From assembly GCF_041346945.1 (NCBI RefSeq), contig NZ_CP166850.1, positions 2,852,001 through 2,916,000 of the forward strand: a stretch of DNA of 64,000 bases, written 5' to 3'. The position numbers were made by a program, and so were the translations under genes. Each line of letters starts with the position of its first letter. The first letter of the stretch is position 1. Positions 36,289-43,130 of the stretch are shown here, one piece after another. A model generated the notes under the pieces. The model was not told the DNA's origin. It searched no databases and saw only the letters and a program-made list of their open reading frames with translations. The stretch comes from Amycolatopsis sp. cg9. GTDB lineage: Bacteria; Actinomycetota; Actinomycetes; Mycobacteriales; Pseudonocardiaceae.

Positions 36289-36627
36289 TCAGAGGACCGG
36301 CTTCATGCCGGCCGCGCCCCAGGCGACACCCGAGACGGTCTCGCCCCGCTCGTTCTTGAACGAGTACGGCGTCACCCGCGGGTCGATCAGCTCCACCCGG
36401 GTCATCTCGTCCTCCGAGAAGCCCTCGCCCGGGTCGGAGTCCAGCGTCACGCGGATCTCCTCACCCTTCTGGCCCTTGGCCTTCACCATCAGCGCCACCG
36501 TGTACTTCGTGACGCCGTCCCGGTCGGTCACCACGGTGTCGACGCCGTTCTCCTTGCGCGTCTTCATCTCCGGGTTCTCCGAGACGGTGAGGCGGTAGCC
36601 CGACAGGTTCACCGGGATGTTCTTCAT
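36289..36627 (-). CDS. Pra-like activator of replication, integration and excision
   Basis: 112 aa. The layout matches Pra-family proteins (N-terminal MKNIPVNLSGYRLTV, central beta strands, a VTPYSF...GVAWGAAGMKP end). In pSAM2, Pra switches on rep-xis-int and is repressed by KorSA. GGAGG lies before the ATG. Upstream are three CGTATACG sites, fitting the same circuit. The family call rests on layout and context more than strong identity. Confidence 0.55.
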   Translation of the reverse strand: MKNIPVNLSGYRLTVSENPEMKTRKENGVDTVVTDRDGVTKYTVALMVKAKGQKGEEIRVTLDSDPGEGFSEDEMTRVELIDPRVTPYSFKNERGETVSGVAWGAAGMKPVL

Positions 36628-36666
36628 GTCGACCTCCGTTGGTTGGCGTTGCCTTGCATCGACCAA

Positions 36667-36707
36667 CGTATACGCAGCTACGTATACGCACAAGTCTTGC
36701 GTATACG
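36667..36707. promoter_or_regulatory. Three CGTATACG operator sites upstream of the pra-like gene
   Basis: Perfect palindromes CGTATACG centred at 36670.5, 36684.5 and 36703.5 lie 40-80 nt upstream of the pra-like start. They match the site upstream of the GntR gene, so they are the probable binding sites of the KorSA-like repressor. Confidence 0.7.
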
Positions 36708-36845
36708 TAAGCCGCTGATTCACTCATTCGGTCTAGTGATCGCCGGGCTGACCTGCGAAAATGCGGTCAGCGACGATGAGGGTCGCTGGACGACGCGCGA
36801 GCCCGACGCCTCGACCGCAGAAGAGTGCAGCCGTCGCCTCGCTTG

Positions 36846-36867
36846 CGTATACGAAGTTGGGTATACT
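36846..36867. promoter_or_regulatory. CGTATACG operator plus a degenerate copy before the GntR repressor gene
   Basis: CGTATACG at 36846-36853 in context CTTGCGTATACGAA, and GGTATACT at 36860-36867, 41-62 nt before the repressor start. The first shares CTTGCGTATACG with the third site of the pra-side cluster, consistent with autoregulation. Confidence 0.65.
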
Positions 36868-36907
36868 TTATGTGACCAGGAGCGCTGTCGAGTCCGAGGA
36901 AGGGATC

Positions 36908-37579
36908 ATGGCTGTGGCCGAGCCGGCATACGTCGTCATCGCAGGTGAGTACGCGCGTCGCATTCGGACGGGAGAACTTCCGGCCGGCGCCCAGTTGCCG
37001 AGCTATGCGGAGATCGCTGAGCAAAACGGTGTTTCGGACATAGTCGTCCGGAAGGCGGTCGAACTCCTACAGAATCAGGGGCTCGTTCGCTCTGTGCGTC
37101 GCCGTGGCGTTTTCGTCGCTAGTCGGACGAACTTGGTGCGGATCTCGCCTGAGCGACAAATGCAGGACCCGGAGACCACATTCGGGAACGAATCCGAGCA
37201 AGATGTCCGGGTCGAACGCGATTTCGAGCAGGTTGCGGCGCCTGTCGAGACGGCCGAAATTCTCGGATTGGAACCAGGTCGAGAAGTTTCACGGATCGTT
37301 ACCCGCGCCTCCGAAGGTGGACGCCCCATCTCAATCTCTGACACCTACCAGCCTGTAGGTGTCGAGGGAATATCGACGGCAAAAGTTCTTGAAGAGACGA
37401 TCGCAGACCGAATTCCGTCGGCTGACCATGCAGAGTGGTTGCGAGTGAACTCGGGCGAACTGGTCAAGTCGGTTCACCAACGCTTCATTGACGCTGACGG
37501 GGGAGTCGTCATGGTTTCGGATGTCTCATACCCGCGCGACCGCTACGAAGCGTTCGTGTTTCGAATGACTCTGGACTAA
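36908..37579 (+). CDS. KorSA-like GntR/HutC-family repressor
   Basis: 223 aa. N-terminal GntR HTH (GAQLPSYAEIAEQNGVSDIV...ELLQNQGLVRSVRRRGVFV) and a C-terminal UTRA effector domain (EPGREVSRIVTRASEGGRPISISDTY). GGAAGGG lies before the ATG. In pSAM2, KorSA keeps the element silent by repressing pra. It is the only backbone gene on the plus strand and is divergent from the pra-like gene. Its codon use is less GC-rich than the transfer genes. Confidence 0.82.
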   Translation: MAVAEPAYVVIAGEYARRIRTGELPAGAQLPSYAEIAEQNGVSDIVVRKAVELLQNQGLVRSVRRRGVFVASRTNLVRISPERQMQDPETTFGNESEQDVRVERDFEQVAAPVETAEILGLEPGREVSRIVTRASEGGRPISISDTYQPVGVEGISTAKVLEETIADRIPSADHAEWLRVNSGELVKSVHQRFIDADGGVVMVSDVSYPRDRYEAFVFRMTLD

Positions 37580-37599
37580 TAGTGAACGCAGAGTGCGAT

Positions 37600-37625
37600 C
37601 GAGGGTGGCACCAGTGCTACCCTCG
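37600..37625. terminator. Hairpin between the repressor and methyltransferase genes
   Basis: A 12-bp stem (CGAGGGTGGCAC with its complement, one G-T wobble) and a 2-nt loop, between two converging stops. Confidence 0.65.
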
Positions 37626-37632
37626 GTTGTAC

Positions 37633-38469
37633 CTAGGACCTTACCCAATGCTGTGCGACATCCTTCAAGTTCCACCACGAAACAAATTTTGGATCTTGGG
37701 ACGCGAGCGTCCATCGCTTTGACAGTATTTCAAAGAACTGGTCATCGCCAGTCTTCCCGCCTCGTGGTTCGCCGACAAAGATAACCTCGGCACCTCCGGA
37801 TTTCTCAAAGTCTATGAGGCACTCAGAAGCCATCTTATTTCCCCATCCCGGCGGCCAGCAAAGGAAAAGAGCTTTATCTTTAATATCCTCTTTTCGGCGG
37901 GCAAAGTCTTCCAGGCTTCCGACGTCGTACCATGCGTCTCGCTGTCCGCGGGTAGCCGGGAATGAAGGGTTCTGAGCGGCGCCCGGAGGGTCGACGTCGT
38001 ACGCCTCCACCGCTAGGCCTTGTCGAGCGAGCTGCGCAGCCCAGTATCCCCTGCCGGCGCCTAGCTCGATCAACGGACGCCCGGACGTGGCCGCAGCTAC
38101 CCATCGGAGGGTCTCAGGCGAGGGAAGCGCGTATGCGTAGGCGGCCTGCAAGATCATCGCCGCATAACCGAGCCGGCTGCTGCCCTCTGCTCGACCACCA
38201 TTGACGACTCGGCGCCCTTCGCTCTCGAACACGAAGGGTTCGACGATGTCCCAGTACGGGTTCGTACTGATGGACGCGTCAACAGTCATGTAGTGGACGA
38301 ATCGAAGATCGAAAGCCGCATCCATCCGCTGGTCACCCGTACCCTGCAGGCGAGGTGCCGCGTCGAGGTAGTCGGCCACCTTCGGGTACTCGGAGCGAAG
38401 CCGTTGCTCATCATCGAGCAGGGTTGCTAGCTCGTCGCGTCGCTCAGTCGTCAGCTCCAGTCCGCTCAC
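37633..38469 (-). CDS. Class I SAM-dependent methyltransferase of unknown target (cargo)
   Basis: About 278 aa. SAM-binding motif I is PLIELGAGRGYWAAQLA, the acidic strand is VEAYDVDPPG, and a LFLCWPPGWG motif stands where N6-adenine or related methylases carry (D/N)PP(Y/W). This hints at a nucleic-acid or small-molecule target. A long N-terminal helical region precedes it. The start is unclear: GTG 38469 lacks a spaced ribosome site, TTG 38505 is possible, and the 5' end may be truncated. Lower G+C than its left neighbours marks it as cargo. Confidence 0.6.
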   Translation of the reverse strand: MSGLELTTERRDELATLLDDEQRLRSEYPKVADYLDAAPRLQGTGDQRMDAAFDLRFVHYMTVDASISTNPYWDIVEPFVFESEGRRVVNGGRAEGSSRLGYAAMILQAAYAYALPSPETLRWVAAATSGRPLIELGAGRGYWAAQLARQGLAVEAYDVDPPGAAQNPSFPATRGQRDAWYDVGSLEDFARRKEDIKDKALFLCWPPGWGNKMASECLIDFEKSGGAEVIFVGEPRGGKTGDDQFFEILSKRWTLASQDPKFVSWWNLKDVAQHWVRS

Positions 38470-38939
38470 CCTTCCGATCTTGGTGATCGCCCTGCCGGCC
38501 TGCAAGCCCGGGCGCGGCTGAACCTGCGTGTTCAGAGTTTCCTTACTTGTTCAAGGCGGCCCCTCCGGGGCCGCTGAGCACTGTGTTTGACCCGCGGGCA
38601 AGCCCCGCCGGGGCGTGCGGGCTGGCGCCCGGTCCCCGGCGGTCGCCCGCGGAAGAGCAGCCCAGCGACCACCCGCCGGCGGGGCCGCGAACGTCACGTC
38701 GAACAAAAGATGTCCTCGCCGGACGGGCAGGTCTCCGAGATGGCGAGATGGGAGCCACTGGTTGCGTCCGTGAGCGGCCTGTCGCCACCTCGTCGACCTC
38801 CCGGAGGGCTATCGCACCGTGTCAAGGGGGCGACTCTCAGCGGCAGGCTCAGCTAGGCGGAAGGTGCCCCCTTGACACGGTGCGATAAGGGCTTTGCCAG
38901 GTCGACGAGATGGCGAAGAGGCCCCCCACTTGTAGTGAG
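38470..38939. other. Non-coding, structure-rich gap between cargo genes
   Basis: No supported gene. It holds an 8-bp GC stem (GCGGCCCC/GGGGCCGC) at 38556-38574, a very G+C-rich stretch to about 38700 unlike the flanking genes, and the long inverted repeat listed separately. Confidence 0.5.
38783..38915. repeat. Large composite inverted repeat (22-bp perfect inner arms)
   Basis: Inner arms 38810-38831 and 38866-38887 are perfect 22-bp complements with a 34-nt loop. Outer arms 38783-38799 and 38899-38915 are 17-bp complements with one mismatch. Each inner arm reads outward as CCCCCTTGACACGGTGCGAT. It could form a long cruciform or RNA hairpin, or be the paired ends of a lost mobile element. 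Confidence 0.75.
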
Positions 38940-40934
38940 TCACTCAAGGGAGTCCAGCACCTCGTTCAGCTTGGCGGCCTTATCGCTAGCTTCCAGGTAA
39001 TCGGCATACTGCTCCTGCGCGTTGTGAATCATCGCGTCATAGTAGACAATACGACCGTTGCACACCCGAAGCTGCGAGTCGATGTATTCCTGCTCGCTTC
39101 GTAGGCCGCGCTTCTTTGCGGTTGGCTTGACGCCGAGCACAAAGACAACTTCAATGTCTCCGCTCGGTCGTTGCTGCTGGTCCAATACATCTCGAAGCGT
39201 AACCGCATACTTGGCGCCTTGTTCGACAAGTTCATCGATATCAAGCTTACGCTTGTACTTTTTCAGCTCAACAATGATGTGCTTGCCGCCGGCTGTCGCA
39301 TAACGGATGTCCATACGACCAGTGCGTACCTGCTCGTCGTCGTCAACGGAGAAGAGGTCCGGCCCGAGCCTTCGAAGGTCTTCCTCCATGGTCTTGCTTC
39401 CTGACGCGCGTTCCCACGACGCATCCAAAAGCCAGAGGTGATCGAACAAATGTCCCTGAAGAACCTTCTCCTTCTCGTCTGCGTCAGTCAAATCGCGAAA
39501 GCTTGAGATCGCTTCAAGTCGGGACTTAAGGATGTCAATGTAGAGGGCGGATTCGTAAGAATCTTGCTCCGCGAGTACTGGCAGGAGGTCTTCGGCTTTC
39601 ATGCTGGTCAGATTCTGGAGTTCGTCGACTTTTTCGCGCAACCCAACTCTTTCGAAAGCGAGGATCCCGGAGCGGAACATGTTATTGCGCGCTTTTGCGG
39701 CAGAGGTCCCTTCGAATTCCAGGGATGCAATGGTCCCGATCATTTTCTCGGCGGATTCACGCTGCCAATAGGGACGACTGTCAACCCACTCGCGTAGCTT
39801 CGGGTACTTCTCTAGAGCATCTTGAACTTGCTTCTTGGGCCGAGCTTCAGTCCACTGCTCGGAGGCCTCAAGGAAAGCACTGCGAAGGAATCGCTGAAGT
39901 TGTAGAACACGGGGATCGTCCTCAATTAGGCGCTGACGATCGCTTGTTGCGATATCTTCACGATCGTCCAAGTCCAAGAAGTCGGCCTCGATTTGGCCCG
40001 TCACATAGTTGCCGAAGAGTCGGCTGAAGTCCAGTTTCTCGATTATGCCCTCCTGGATGGGGCGCTTTCGAGCTAGAACAATAATGTTCTTCAGTGAGCC
40101 GGCCTCGTCGTCGTCGGTGAGTTCCGCCGGCGTCCTCGCCGTGCCGATCCATCCGGTGACTTTCCAGCCGAAATCATGATCGACGATATTGTTTGGCAAG
40201 ACAAACCGCTGCGTATCGGCAGGAAGGGCCGACTTCGGAAGCGTCTTTTTGCCAAACTCCCAGATGAATTCTAGACGCTTAAGCTCTTGGCGGTCCTGAT
40301 AGGTAACGCGAGAATTGTTGATAAAGATAGCGAAGCCCCCGTCCTCGGGCTTCCTTTCGTCCAAGACGTCAAACCGACGCGCAATCCGCTTGCGCAGAGC
40401 CGAAGCCGTCAATGCGGCCCTACTCTTCTTGAGGTCCTCCAGGACGAGAGTAGTTCCCTCTTGTGCGTACTCGCTGGGAACAGCAACTTCATCTGGGTGA
40501 TAGGTACGACCGGCCTCGATCGCTTCTTTTAGGAGATTCGCGTCGATACGTAGGCCGGATGCCGTGCCCCCAAAGACCGAGAATACATACACCGTGTCTG
40601 CAATGGAGAAAACCGAAAGTTTGCCAATGCCTTTGCGGCCCATGTACGGACGAGCAAAAACCGGGGACGCGGTGCCCTCCGCATTACGCTTCCTGTAGCC
40701 GACTTTAAGGAAGCGATCGTTGAGGTTATCGGGAGACATGCCACGTCCGTCATCATGGATGACCACCGACTCGTCGCCCTGCCATGTGATTTCGATCTTG
40801 TTAGCGTCTGCATCCCATGCGTTTGCCACAAGCTCGGAAAGCACCGCGGCGGCATTGCTGTAAAGGTTGATGCCCAGTGACTCAAGGACGGACATATCAA
40901 CCGTCATCGAATACTTCGGCTGCCCCTTAGTCAT
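38940..40934 (-). CDS. GHKL (MORC/MutL-like) ATPase fused to a PD-(D/E)XK nuclease domain
   Basis: 664 aa. The N-terminal Bergerat ATPase site is complete: N-box ELVANAWDADA (catalytic Glu34, Asn38), G1 DDGRGM at 61-66, G2 GRKGIGKLS at 99-107. A transducer-like domain and helical middle follow. The C-terminal part from about 500 shows a nuclease core: Asp542 in GRMDIRY, Glu556-x-Lys558 in HIIVELKKYK, then helix, strand and a conserved end. It starts 33 nt after the C5 methyltransferase stop, so it is one operon. GHKL ATPases joined to restriction-fold nucleases and DNA methyltransferases were described by Iyer, Abhiman and Aravind (2008) as restriction-modification-like systems. Likely role: ATP-driven restriction of DNA lacking the partner's methylation. 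Confidence 0.82.
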   Translation of the reverse strand: MTKGQPKYSMTVDMSVLESLGINLYSNAAAVLSELVANAWDADANKIEITWQGDESVVIHDDGRGMSPDNLNDRFLKVGYRKRNAEGTASPVFARPYMGRKGIGKLSVFSIADTVYVFSVFGGTASGLRIDANLLKEAIEAGRTYHPDEVAVPSEYAQEGTTLVLEDLKKSRAALTASALRKRIARRFDVLDERKPEDGGFAIFINNSRVTYQDRQELKRLEFIWEFGKKTLPKSALPADTQRFVLPNNIVDHDFGWKVTGWIGTARTPAELTDDDEAGSLKNIIVLARKRPIQEGIIEKLDFSRLFGNYVTGQIEADFLDLDDREDIATSDRQRLIEDDPRVLQLQRFLRSAFLEASEQWTEARPKKQVQDALEKYPKLREWVDSRPYWQRESAEKMIGTIASLEFEGTSAAKARNNMFRSGILAFERVGLREKVDELQNLTSMKAEDLLPVLAEQDSYESALYIDILKSRLEAISSFRDLTDADEKEKVLQGHLFDHLWLLDASWERASGSKTMEEDLRRLGPDLFSVDDDEQVRTGRMDIRYATAGGKHIIVELKKYKRKLDIDELVEQGAKYAVTLRDVLDQQQRPSGDIEVVFVLGVKPTAKKRGLRSEQEYIDSQLRVCNGRIVYYDAMIHNAQEQYADYLEASDKAAKLNEVLDSLE

Positions 40935-40967
40935 CGAACCCTCCCGCCCTCGTACGTTCAGGCGAGT

Positions 40968-42017
40968 CTACCTTCTTGTGGCCGCTTTCACAATTTCTTG
41001 TCCGAAGGCCCGTGCGAGCGGCGGTGGAACAGCATTGCCGATGAGGCGGCCGATGTGCACAAATTCCACCGGTTCCCCCTTGGGGACAAACTTATAGCCG
41101 CGCGGAAAACCTTGAAGCATCGCAGCTTCCCGCAAGGTGATCGAGCGATCCTGTTCCGGATGGCCGAAGCGTCCAGTGCCGAAGTTATGCGCTTGCGTAG
41201 TAATTGTTGGTGATGGTTTGTCCCATTCCATCCGCGCGTAAACATTCGCAAACGACGATCCGGTTGCTCGCTGATGGCAAGGTGAACGCAGGGATGTTGG
41301 CCAATCGTGCCACGTGCCTCCCGGATTCGATGCCCGAATTCGCTTCAGATTCAGGTCACTGAGGTTTCGGCTCTTGTGAAGAGAATCATCGGGATCGATC
41401 TCGCCAGCTTCGAGTTTCGGAAGTTTTTCGATTGTCTTTCGAACAGTCACGAACTTGTCTTCGCTTCGAGTCCCCTTGGGTACCTCGATCCGTCCAATGC
41501 GTGAGGCGATCAACACGAGCCTTCGACGGTATTGAGGAAGCCCGTATTCTGCACTATGACAACTCTTGAAACTGACATCGTACTCAAGGGACTCAAGGGA
41601 CTTGGCGAACCGCTGGAAAACTGTTGACCCGACAACCCGTGGGACATTTTCCATTGTCACGACTTCGGGTTCGGTTTCCTCGATCAGGCGAGCGAACTCG
41701 TCCAGCAACGGCCAGTTCTCGTCGCCGGTGGTATCCGCACCGCGTCGATACGACGAAAAAGGCTGGCAAGGTGCGCACCCGGCAAGTAGCCGAACGTCGG
41801 CTTGGCCCCACAGATCATGCAGTTGTGCGCCTGTGACGGTGCGGACATCTTGCAGGAAGAAGGGGGCGCGGATGTTGGCTTTGAACGGGTACTCACATCG
41901 CGGGTCGATGTCGAAGCCGCCAGCCACCTCAATGCCAGCTCGACGTAGTCCGTGCGACAACCCGCCGACCCCGCAGAAGAGGTCGATCGCACGAACCACC
42001 GGTCCTGAATCAGTCAC
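40968..42017 (-). CDS. C5-cytosine DNA methyltransferase (Dcm-type) of the defence pair
   Basis: 349 aa, full length. Motif I DLFCGVGGLSHGL, motif IV GCAPCQPFS with catalytic Cys84, motif VI TMENVPRVV, motif VIII GLPQYRRRLVLIA, target-recognition region about 185-300, and motif X GNAVPPPLARAFG. Lower G+C than the backbone. It is the first gene of a two-gene operon with the GHKL-nuclease, so it probably marks self DNA. The target sequence is unknown. Confidence 0.92.
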   Translation of the reverse strand: MTDSGPVVRAIDLFCGVGGLSHGLRRAGIEVAGGFDIDPRCEYPFKANIRAPFFLQDVRTVTGAQLHDLWGQADVRLLAGCAPCQPFSSYRRGADTTGDENWPLLDEFARLIEETEPEVVTMENVPRVVGSTVFQRFAKSLESLEYDVSFKSCHSAEYGLPQYRRRLVLIASRIGRIEVPKGTRSEDKFVTVRKTIEKLPKLEAGEIDPDDSLHKSRNLSDLNLKRIRASNPGGTWHDWPTSLRSPCHQRATGSSFANVYARMEWDKPSPTITTQAHNFGTGRFGHPEQDRSITLREAAMLQGFPRGYKFVPKGEPVEFVHIGRLIGNAVPPPLARAFGQEIVKAATRR

Positions 42018-42333
42018 TGGATGAACTTACTTGATCTCGTCCGTGAGTCCCGGGGAGCGGGTGGGAGTGTCCATAAAGACTTGATAACTTCCGCGTGGTG
42101 CGATTGACACCTCGGAGTGACAGCAAGTAGTTCTGTGATTTATATCACTTCTGGCGGTAGGGGGGCGGTCGTCCGTCGCGGTCGCGTGGCGTTCTTGCCG
42201 CTAAATTGCCAGTAATCACTAACTGGGGACGCCTATTGACGACTGGCCTTGAAGGGGATGTCAGACATGTTCGGGCTGGTCACGGACGATGCTGACTGGC
42301 TACGGCGAGCGATGGCCGTGGTGGAACCTAGAC
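42018..42333. other. Right end of the element, upstream of the methyltransferase
   Basis: No supported gene. It should hold the promoter of the methyltransferase operon. An imperfect palindrome GTGAT-TTAT-ATCAC lies near 42134-42147, a possible operator in AT-richer sequence. Frames seen here are short and lack ribosome sites. Confidence 0.45.
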
Positions 42334-42386
42334 CAGAAGGTCAGGGGTTCGAATCCCTTCGGGCGCACGTCTGGTTGAGACAGCAA
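42334..42386 (+). repeat. attR: attR, 53-bp direct repeat (tRNA-Arg 3' half remnant)
   Basis: Identical to the attL copy; it contains the T-arm and acceptor end of tRNA-Arg but no 5' half, so it is not a tRNA gene. Confidence 0.95.
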
Positions 42387-42416
42387 GAAGACCCCCTCGC
42401 GAGAGGGGGTCTTCTT
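42385..42416 (+). terminator. Original tRNA-Arg terminator, now right of attR
   Basis: A perfect 14-bp stem (AAGAAGACCCCCTC and complement) with a GCGA loop, followed by CTTTTT. Before integration this would have followed the tRNA gene. Confidence 0.9.
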
Positions 42417-42485
42417 CTTTTTCCGCCAACTTGCTTGACCTTCACACTGTGACAACCTCTTCACTGCGGGGAGGAGGTGGTCACC

Positions 42486-43130
42486 ATGGACCCGACACAG
42501 CTGAGCGCCGCGAACTCGTCGGCGCGGTTGCGAGCCGCGCTCGCGGTGGGGACGCGCGCCGACCCGCGGGACGCCGATGCGCTCCTGGCCCGGTGCGCCG
42601 TCGAGCCGGACTTCTTCGTGCGGGACATGCTCACCTGGGCGCTGACGCGGCTGCCCGCGGACGTCACCGTGCCGAAGCTGCTCGGGGAGCTGCGTTCCGG
42701 GCGTGCGCAAGCCCGGAGCCAGGCGCTGCACACGCTGTCCAAGATCGGCGACCGCGCGGTGTGGCCCGCGATCACGCGGGAGTTGCTGCACGACGCCGAC
42801 GAAGAAGTCGCGCGAAGTGCTTGGCGTGCCGCGGTTGTCCTCGTGCCCGAGGGTGCGCGGGAGGGGCTGGCCGTGGACCTGGCCGCGCAGCTCGGGCGGG
42901 GGGACCGGGCCGTGCGGCTGAGCCTCAGCCGGGCGCTCGTCGCGCTCGGGGACGTCGCCGAACCCGCCTTGCGGACCGGGCTGGCGAGCCTCGATCCGGC
43001 GGTGCGGGCGCACGCCCGTGCCACGCGGCGGCTGCTGCGCGACCCGGACGCCGGGTTCGACCTGGGGGTCGACGAGGCGAAGCGGGTCGTCGCGCTCGGC
43101 CCGGAACGCGCCGGGGGCGCGGCGTGCTGA
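42486..43130 (+). CDS. HEAT-repeat protein
   Basis: 214 aa of repeated helical pairs (for example FFVRDMLTWALTRLPADVTV, ARSQALHTLSKIGDRAVWPA, EVARSAWRAAVVLVPEGA). GGAGG lies 8 nt before the ATG. HEAT proteins are binding scaffolds. It overlaps the MerR-HEAT gene by 7 nt, so the two are made together and may bind each other. Ligand unknown. Confidence 0.75.
   Translation: MDPTQLSAANSSARLRAALAVGTRADPRDADALLARCAVEPDFFVRDMLTWALTRLPADVTVPKLLGELRSGRAQARSQALHTLSKIGDRAVWPAITRELLHDADEEVARSAWRAAVVLVPEGAREGLAVDLAAQLGRGDRAVRLSLSRALVALGDVAEPALRTGLASLDPAVRAHARATRRLLRDPDAGFDLGVDEAKRVVALGPERAGGAAC

Larger units (their letters stand above)
26303..42386. mobile_element. Integrated AICE (pSAM2-like integrative and conjugative element)
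   Basis: A 16.03-kb unit flanked by identical 53-bp repeats. It carries a tyrosine integrase next to attL, an excisionase, a RepSA-type initiator, an FtsK/TraB-like translocase, a Spd-like protein, a Pra-like activator and a KorSA-like repressor, the full AICE set. All backbone genes except the repressor point toward attL. Cargo between the repressor and attR has visibly lower G+C and includes a DNA methyltransferase/GHKL-nuclease operon. The element looks intact and able to excise. Confidence 0.93.

Noticed and set aside
38470..38939. A retron or toxin-antitoxin RNA in the structured gap
   Set aside because: No reverse transcriptase or toxin gene is adjacent, and the hairpins do not match a pattern I know. 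Kept only as an unexplained inverted repeat.
38940..40934. DNA mismatch-repair MutL or the chaperone HtpG
   Set aside because: Only the ATPase core is shared. The C-terminal half lacks MutL endonuclease or HtpG middle-domain patterns and shows an E-x-K nuclease core instead.
38940..42017. A classical type II restriction-modification pair
   Set aside because: No small separate endonuclease follows the methyltransferase; the partner is a large GHKL ATPase with a nuclease-like end, which is a different architecture.
26344..42333. A prophage
   Set aside because: No capsid, terminase, tail or lysis genes; replication and transfer genes are of the plasmid/AICE type.
42334..42360. A second tRNA-Arg gene at the right end of the element
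   Set aside because: Only the T-arm and acceptor 3' half are present; the 5' half and anticodon loop are absent. It is attR.
42249..42452. A 67-codon frame crossing attR into the chromosome
   Set aside because: It spans the repeat and the tRNA terminator hairpin, lacks a ribosome site and has no coding pattern.
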